Shown here one piece after another: positions 1 to 3,994 of a stretch of 7,027 bases of DNA. The DNA is from an uncultured Collinsella sp. (GTDB lineage: Bacteria; Actinomycetota; Coriobacteriia; Coriobacteriales; Coriobacteriaceae). Positions within the stretch are counted from its first letter, which is position 1. Each line of letters starts with the position of its first letter. The notes beneath the pieces are model-generated. The model saw only the letters and a list, made by a program, of their open reading frames with translations, had not been told where the DNA came from and made no database searches. A program made the position numbers and the translations under genes. The stretch covers positions 1 through 7,027 of the forward strand of contig URTZ01000105.1 in NCBI GenBank assembly GCA_900550825.1. The letters are read 5' to 3'.

Positions 1-91
1 AGGGGCCTCTGCTATAAGAATCGATTGTCAGTTTATTTGAATTTGAAGATCTTCGACGCGCGGTACACAGGGGCCTGGGCTGAAAAGAATC
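1..91. repeat. Imperfect direct repeat, copies at 1-22 and 69-91
   Basis: Both copies begin AGGGGCCT and end AAGAATC. Between these the middles differ (CTGCTAT in the first, GGGCTGAA in the second), so about 19 of 23 aligned columns match with one gap. The copies are 46 bases apart. The first starts at the window edge, so the true repeat could be longer. No function is evident; it could be a protein-binding site pair or the residue of a local duplication. Confidence 0.45.
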
Positions 92-100
92 TGGTTGGTA

Positions 101-225
101 GGTTGCCCGGTGGGGCTTGGTTATGTTTGTCGCGAGTTCCGCACGAGCCGAAGAGCACTTAATGTGCTCTTCGTGCGAGCCAGGACTGTAGAGCAGCAAA
201 CATAACCAAGCCCCACCGGGCAACC
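101..225. repeat. Nested inverted repeat with perfect 29-base arms
   Basis: The outer arms are 101-129 and 197-225 and are exact reverse complements over all 29 bases. They enclose a 67-base centre holding a second hairpin: GAAGAGCAC (150-158), loop TTAAT, GTGCTCTTC (164-172). That hairpin is extended by CGCAC (140-144) pairing with GTGCG (173-177) across a GAGCC bulge. The element begins 12 bases after the stop codon of the peptidase gene. No T-run follows it on either strand, so it is not a classic intrinsic terminator. It may be a 3' protective or RNase III-processed structure, a MITE-like or palindromic repeat element, or a bidirectional terminator of unusual form. The inverted repeat is certain; its role is not. 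Confidence 0.85.
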
Positions 226-237
226 GGTCAGGTTAGG

Positions 238-1239
238 CTACTTCGCGGCGCCGGGGATGCCGTGGGAGGTTTTGGCGGTTTTGGCTCCGTTTACGATGGC
301 GGTCTGTAGGGCCCTTACGGCGAGCATGCCCAGTAGGTCTAGGGGAACGGCGGCGCTTGTCTGAGCGTCTAGTTTGCCGCTGGCGAGGGTGTAGATGGTG
401 TCGCCGTCGTTGGTGGTGTGCGTGGGACGGATGGCGTGTGCGTAGGCGTCTGCGGCCATCTGGGAGACCTTGGTGGCTTGTGCCTTAGTGAGTTCGACGT
501 TGGTGACGATGCAGCTGATGGTGGTGTTGGTGCGGTCGAGCGGCATCTGCATGGATCCGGCGGCAGCAAAGGCTGCGAGTTCCATGTCGACGATCTGGTC
601 GCTATCGGCTGCGGCGCGCATACCGGCGACCCACTCGCCGGTGAAGGGGTCGACAACGTTGCCGCAGGCGTTGACTGAGACCACGGCGCCCACCTTGATG
701 GGGCCGAGCGCCACGGCGGCAGCGCCAAGGCCGGCCTTCATGCAGGTAGCGGGGCCCATGAGCTTACCCACGGTAGCGCCCGTGCCGGCGCCCACGTTGC
801 CCTGTTCGAGCTTGGTGGGGGTGTTGTCGAGTGCTTCGCGCACGGCGGCGATGCCGGCCTCAATGTCGGGGCGAACGGTGGGGTTACCAAAGGCGAGATC
901 GAAGATACAGCTGGAGCACACGATAGGCACCTGCGTGGGGCCGACGGGAAGGCCGATGCCGCGGCTCTCAAGCTCGCGAGCGACGCCGCTTGCAGCCTCG
1001 AGGCCAAAGGCCGATCCGCCCGAAAGGCAGACGGCGTGGACCTTGTCGACGGTGTTCTCGGGTCGCAGCAGGTCGGTCTCGCGCGAAGCGGGAGCACCGC
1101 CGCGAACGTCAACGCCGCCGGTGGCGCCCTCGGGTGCCACGATTACGGTGCAGCCGGTGCCTGCCTCATCGTCCGTATAGTTGCCAAAGCAAAAGCCATC
1201 GACATCGCAAACGTCAATGGCTTTGAGCAGTGTATCCAT
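238..1239 (-). CDS. P1 family peptidase (S58, DmpA/NylC-like N-terminal-nucleophile hydrolase)
   Basis: This 333-residue protein matches the S58/DmpA family, which includes L-aminopeptidase DmpA and nylon-oligomer hydrolase NylC. Members cut themselves once, and the freed Ser or Thr becomes the catalytic nucleophile. Seen here are LSGGSAFGLEAASGV (72-86), the glycine-rich GNVGAGTGATVGKLMG (147-162), the predicted self-cleavage site at N238-T239 within DRTNTTISCIVTN, and the downstream HTTNDGDTIYTLASG (274-288). Cleavage would leave an alpha chain of about 238 residues and a beta chain of about 95 starting with Thr239. There is no signal peptide, so it is probably cytoplasmic. It carries nine cysteines, including a C108-x2-C111 pair, which is many for this family. 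The start is backed by AGGAG six bases upstream. The substrate (peptide, amide or beta-peptide) cannot be told from sequence. Confidence 0.9.
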   Translation of the reverse strand: MDTLLKAIDVCDVDGFCFGNYTDDEAGTGCTVIVAPEGATGGVDVRGGAPASRETDLLRPENTVDKVHAVCLSGGSAFGLEAASGVARELESRGIGLPVGPTQVPIVCSSCIFDLAFGNPTVRPDIEAGIAAVREALDNTPTKLEQGNVGAGTGATVGKLMGPATCMKAGLGAAAVALGPIKVGAVVSVNACGNVVDPFTGEWVAGMRAAADSDQIVDMELAAFAAAGSMQMPLDRTNTTISCIVTNVELTKAQATKVSQMAADAYAHAIRPTHTTNDGDTIYTLASGKLDAQTSAAVPLDLLGMLAVRALQTAIVNGAKTAKTSHGIPGAAK

Positions 1240-1245
1240 GTTTAA

Positions 1246-1250
1246 CTCCT
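1246..1250 (-). promoter_or_regulatory. Strong ribosome binding site of the P1 peptidase gene
   Basis: The minus strand reads TAGGAGTTAAAC directly before the ATG at 1239. The AGGAG core sits six bases from the start, which fixes the start and shows the gene is translated independently of maf, about 100 bases upstream. Confidence 0.75.
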
Positions 1251-1300
1251 ATCGGTTTTCCGCCGCGCCTTGTGCCCGGTCGGGATCCGTACGGTACGCC

Positions 1301-1332
1301 AAAATTGTAGGCGCCGGGGGATACCCAGCGCC
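1301..1332 (-). terminator. Possible weak terminator after maf
   Basis: Eight bases after the maf stop codon the minus strand forms a hairpin. GGCGC (1332-1328) pairs with GCGCC (1314-1310), and inside this GGG (1326-1324) pairs with a CCC in the CCCCC run (1320-1316), with internal mismatches. It is followed by TACAATTTT, which ends at 1301. The stem is imperfect and the T-run short and offset, so it may only attenuate transcription into the peptidase gene. Confidence 0.35.
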
Positions 1333-1340
1333 AGATGCAA

Positions 1341-1922
1341 TTACGAGAGTTTTTGAATCGCGCGCGCGACGCGGGCGATGGGTAGGCCCACCACGTTATA
1401 GAAGTCGCCCGAAATATCGTGCACGAGCATGCGTCCTCCTGTGCCCTGAATGCCGTAGGCGCCGGCCTTGTCCATGGGCTCACCCGAGGCGACGTAGTGC
1501 TCGATCTGCTCGTCGGTGAGCTCGTAGAACGTCACGTCGGTCACATCGACAAAGGACAGGCTCTCGGCGGCATGCGGGGCGGCCGTGTCGCCTGCCTTAA
1601 CGATGCAGACGCCGGTTGCGACCTGGTGCGTGCGGCCCGAAAGCTCACGGAGCATGGTGCGCGCTTCGTCCTCGGTTGCCGGCTTGCCCAGAATCTTGCC
1701 GTCAAAGGTGACGATGGTGTCGGCCGCGACCGTCAGCTCATTGGGCTCGGCATGTTCGGCGGCAACGGCGGCGGCTTTGGCGCGTGCTAAGCGTTCAACG
1801 AGCGTAAGCGGGGCCTCGCCATCAAACGGCGTTTCGTCGATATCGGCAGGAATGATGCGAATGTCATAGCCCGCCTCGCGCATCAACTCGATGCGGCGCG
1901 GTGATTGCGAAGCCAAAATCAT
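1341..1922 (-). CDS. maf: Maf family nucleoside triphosphate pyrophosphatase
   Basis: Maf proteins hydrolyse NTPs to NMP plus pyrophosphate and act as house-cleaning enzymes; characterised members of this type act on dTTP, UTP and modified forms such as m5UTP and pseudo-UTP. At 193 residues the length is normal. Visible motifs, in order, are MILASQSPRR at the N-terminus (substrate-binding loop), AADTIV with catalytic Asp68, GKP (79-81), GRTHQVATGV (96-105), SGEPMDKAGAYGIQG (146-160) and GDFYNVVGLP (172-181). The motif set favours the YhdE-like dTTPase/UTPase group. The ATG overlaps the stop of the DJ-1 gene (shared ATGA, 1922-1919), so the two are very probably translationally coupled; GAGGG lies nine bases upstream inside that gene. 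The protein begins directly at the motif with almost no leader, which supports this start. Confidence 0.95.
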   Translation of the reverse strand: MILASQSPRRIELMREAGYDIRIIPADIDETPFDGEAPLTLVERLARAKAAAVAAEHAEPNELTVAADTIVTFDGKILGKPATEDEARTMLRELSGRTHQVATGVCIVKAGDTAAPHAAESLSFVDVTDVTFYELTDEQIEHYVASGEPMDKAGAYGIQGTGGRMLVHDISGDFYNVVGLPIARVARAIQKLS

Positions 1923-2461
1923 AGCTGAATGCCCTCGGCGACCTTATCGACGGCCTTGTCGCCGGCGAGCGTGCGCAGCAGCTCAAGCGCAAAGGGGAGC
2001 GACTGGGCCATGCCGCTGGCGGTGATGATGTTGCCGTCTTGCGTGACCTTCTCGCCGGTATAGGCGCCTTCGGGGAAGCTTTTCTCAAAGCCAGGGAAGC
2101 ACGTGGCGTGGCGCCCCTCGAGCAGGTCGAGCTCGCCCAGGATAAACGGGGCGGCGCAGATGGCGGCGACGTGCTTGGTTGCGGCGAACTCGCGGACCAC
2201 GTCGCAGACGCGCTGATCGGCGCGCAGGTTGGTGGCACCGGGTAGGCCGCCGGGCAGCACGACGCAGTCGTACTCGTCAAAGTCGATCTCATCAAAGAGC
2301 GCATCGCAGGTCACGGGGATCTGCAGCGAGCTTACGACCTCACGCGTGGGCATGATCGAGACGAGCGTGGCGCGCACGCCGCCGCGACGCATGACATCGA
2401 CCATGGTCAAGCATTCAATAGTTTCAAAGCCATCGGCGGCGAGAACGGCAACGCTGGGCAT
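1919..2461 (-). CDS. DJ-1/PfpI (ThiJ/YajL-like) family protein
   Basis: This 180-residue protein is the normal length for a DJ-1 family member, a class I glutamine amidotransferase-like fold without the amidotransferase triad. Members are linked to oxidative and carbonyl stress, as chaperone, glyoxalase or a disputed deglycase. Seen here are DGFETIE with Glu16 aligning to human DJ-1 Glu18, VDVMRRGGV (21-29), DCVVLPGGLPGATNL (65-79), the nucleophile elbow AAICAAP with Cys102 (equivalent to DJ-1 Cys106), and NIITASGMAQSLPFALELL (144-162). An open frame extends upstream to 2626, but the chosen ATG at 2461 has AAGGA six bases upstream and starts exactly at the conserved first strand; the ATG at 2476 would place that binding site inside the gene. 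It overlaps maf by four bases. The exact biochemical activity cannot be assigned. Confidence 0.93.
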   Translation of the reverse strand: MPSVAVLAADGFETIECLTMVDVMRRGGVRATLVSIMPTREVVSSLQIPVTCDALFDEIDFDEYDCVVLPGGLPGATNLRADQRVCDVVREFAATKHVAAICAAPFILGELDLLEGRHATCFPGFEKSFPEGAYTGEKVTQDGNIITASGMAQSLPFALELLRTLAGDKAVDKVAEGIQL

Positions 2462-2467
2462 GGGGGT

Positions 2468-2471
2468 TCCT
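2468..2471 (-). promoter_or_regulatory. Ribosome binding site that sets the DJ-1 gene start
   Basis: On the minus strand AAAGGAACCCCC precedes the ATG at 2461, with AGGA at 2471-2468 and a six-base spacer. It rules against the in-frame ATG codons further upstream. Confidence 0.7.
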
Positions 2472-2497
2472 TTCATAGGCGGCATACAATTAGCCGT

Positions 2498-2526
2498 CTT
2501 ATACCCCGAAGACCTCCGCTTGCCAC
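2498..2526 (-). promoter_or_regulatory. Candidate promoter for the DJ-1-maf pair
   Basis: In the 106-base gap between the methyltransferase stop and the DJ-1 start, the minus strand carries GTGGCA (2526-2521), a 17-base spacer, then TATAAG (2503-2498). Against the sigma-70 consensus this is four of six at -35 and five of six at -10, with ideal spacing. Transcription would begin near 2491 and give a leader of about 30 bases. The match is by eye; the local sequence has no other good candidate. Confidence 0.4.
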
Positions 2527-2567
2527 GCTCGATTTCCCAATGATTTTTCTGAGCAATGATTAAGTGG

Positions 2568-3881
2568 CTAGTTGCGCCTAAGGTGGATGACAGTCTCGCA
2601 GTGGAAGGTTTGCGGGAACAGGTCAACTGGCGTGATCTTTACGGGGGAGAAGGTGCCTTCCTCGACAAAGCGCTTGAGGTCGCGCGCCAGGGTGGCCGGA
2701 TCGCAGCTCACGTAGGCGACATCGCGAGCGCTCGTGCTGGCGATAAGATCGATGGCTTCGGGGGCGAGGCCCGCACGCGGCGGGTCGACCACCAAGACGT
2801 CGGCATCCTGGTCGGGGAACTCGCGCACCGCGTCTCCGCCAATGACGTCGACGTTATCAAACTTGTTGATTTCCAGGTTACGGCGTAGATCGCGCACGGC
2901 GGGGCCGTAGGCCTCGACGGCGGCGACAAAGTCGCAGCGGCGGGCGAGCGGCAGGGTAAAGGTGCCGGCACCGCAGTACAGGTCCACGGCAAGCTCGTCT
3001 TCCTGCGGGTCGAGCGCTTCCATGACAAGCTCGATCAAAATCTCGGCACCCTTGGTGTTGACCTGGAAAAAAGACGGGGCAGACAAGCGCATCTGACCCT
3101 CGGCGATATTCTCGGTCCATGAGCCCTCTCCGGCGAGCATTTCGACCTTGGAGACACGGCGGGCCTTCTTTTCGCCCTTGCTCATCACGCGCACGATGCT
3201 CGTGGGATGAGCGGCGTCCGCCAGCACGCGGGAGACCTGCGAGCGCGGAAAAGAGCCTGTGGGCGTCCAGAGAGCGACCTCGAGTGCCTTGGTGCGGCGC
3301 GATGCGCGAATGCCCACGCGTTCGAGCCCCAAGTCATGGCTGCCGCTTAGATAGTTGAGTGCGCCGACGACCGATTTGAGCGCCTTCGGGAAGCGCTTAT
3401 CGAACAGCGGGCACGTATCGACGGTCACGATTTTGCTGGGGTCGACACCGTGCATGCCAAGGCGCACGCGACCGTTGACGACGGTCGGTTCGAGCTCGAT
3501 TTTATTGCGGTAGCCCCAGTCGTCCTTGGTGTGGCAGATGGGCTGTACCAACTCATCGACCTGCTCAGGAGCGAACTTGCCGATGCGCTCGAGCGTGGAG
3601 CGCAGGTTTTGCTCCTTGGCGGCGAGCTGTGCCGTGCGTGAGAGATTGCCCCACGAGCAGCCGCCGCAGATGCCCACGAAGGGGCAGGGAGGCTGAATGC
3701 GATCGGGGCTTGGCTCCAGAATCTCGGTGGTGCGGGCGCGCATGAACGACTTGCCGTCCTGTACGACCTCGGCCTCGACGGTGTCGCCTGCCACGGCACC
3801 CTGCACAAAGACGGCCTTGCCGTTGTCGGCGTGCGCCAGCCCGTCGGCGCCGTAGGTCATCGATTCTATAGTGAGCTTCAT
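2568..3881 (-). CDS. rlmD: 23S rRNA (uracil-C5)-methyltransferase, RlmD/TrmA family
   Basis: The protein transfers a methyl group from S-adenosylmethionine to C5 of a uridine in RNA. From the start used here it has 437 residues. An N-terminal TRAM RNA-binding domain covers about residues 1-57. A [4Fe-4S] cluster is indicated by Cys66, Cys72 and Cys75 (CPFVGICGGC) with Cys157 (VDTCPLF). SFFQVN (270-275) begins the methyltransferase domain, followed by the SAM loop LYCGAGTFTLPLA (301-313), VDPPRAGL (365-372), YVSCDPATLARDL with nucleophile Cys393, and FPQTFHCETV near the end. All catalytic elements are intact. The frame opens at 3917, but the ATG at 3881 has AGGCAGGA just upstream and begins the TRAM domain. 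U1939 of 23S rRNA is the likeliest target. U747, or both as in RlmCD, or tRNA U54 cannot be excluded. Confidence 0.9.
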   Translation of the reverse strand: MKLTIESMTYGADGLAHADNGKAVFVQGAVAGDTVEAEVVQDGKSFMRARTTEILEPSPDRIQPPCPFVGICGGCSWGNLSRTAQLAAKEQNLRSTLERIGKFAPEQVDELVQPICHTKDDWGYRNKIELEPTVVNGRVRLGMHGVDPSKIVTVDTCPLFDKRFPKALKSVVGALNYLSGSHDLGLERVGIRASRRTKALEVALWTPTGSFPRSQVSRVLADAAHPTSIVRVMSKGEKKARRVSKVEMLAGEGSWTENIAEGQMRLSAPSFFQVNTKGAEILIELVMEALDPQEDELAVDLYCGAGTFTLPLARRCDFVAAVEAYGPAVRDLRRNLEINKFDNVDVIGGDAVREFPDQDADVLVVDPPRAGLAPEAIDLIASTSARDVAYVSCDPATLARDLKRFVEEGTFSPVKITPVDLFPQTFHCETVIHLRRN

Positions 3882-3927
3882 ATTCCTGCCTGTCATTCGC
3901 GTTGTTGTTCGCACCATGGTAGCAGGG

Positions 3928-3971
3928 AAAAGCGCCCCGCATCCGAGGCTTTCCTCAAATGCGGGGCGCTT
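3928..3971 (-). terminator. Rho-independent terminator of ppk1
   Basis: Reading the minus strand after ppk1, AAGCGCCCCGCAT (3971-3959) pairs perfectly with ATGCGGGGCGCTT (3942-3930) over 13 bases. The 16-base loop itself contains GAGG/CCTC. The stem runs into TTTT (3931-3928). The stem is strong and the T-run short. It lies 24 bases past the ppk1 stop and some 50 bases before the methyltransferase start, so it should separate the two genes, with read-through possible because I see no clear promoter for the methyltransferase after it. Confidence 0.8.
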
Positions 3972-3992
3972 CTACAAACTGCTTCTACAAAC
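3968..3992. repeat. 12-base tandem direct repeat between ppk1 stop and terminator
   Basis: GCTTCTACAAAC occurs at 3968-3979 and again at 3981-3992, separated by a single T. The first copy overlaps the base of the terminator stem; the second ends two bases before the ppk1 stop codon. It looks like a small local duplication. Confidence 0.8.
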
Positions 3993-3994
3993 GA

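Larger units (their letters stand above)
1..237. other. Non-coding stretch downstream of the P1 peptidase gene
   Basis: No open frame with a start, ribosome binding site and family resemblance was found here on either strand. The stretch holds an imperfect direct repeat (1-22 and 69-91), a 10-base palindrome GAAGATCTTC at 45-54, and a large nested inverted repeat at 101-225. It is the 3' flank of the minus-strand peptidase gene, whose stop codon occupies 238-240. What lies to its left is outside the window. Confidence 0.7.

Noticed and set aside
10..18. TGCTATAAG on the plus strand as an extended -10 promoter
   Set aside because: The -35 region is outside the window and no plus-strand gene follows in the next 6 kb.
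101..225. tRNA or attachment-site reading of the nested palindrome
   Set aside because: The arms are far too long for tRNA stems, there is no T-loop or anticodon arrangement, and no integrase gene is in the window.
470..1180. Plus-strand open frame of 236 codons opposite the P1 peptidase gene
   Set aside because: Antisense shadow of a gene with clear family motifs; Ser/Pro/Ala-rich low-quality protein with no recognisable domain.
2462..2626. N-terminal extension of the DJ-1 protein (55 residues)
   Set aside because: It covers the promoter and ribosome binding site, has no DJ-1 homology, and the ATG at 2461 gives the normal family length.
3882..3917. 12-residue N-terminal extension of the methyltransferase from the ATG at 3917
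   Set aside because: No ribosome binding site precedes that ATG, which lies just after the ppk1 terminator; the ATG at 3881 starts the TRAM domain and has AGGCAGGA upstream.
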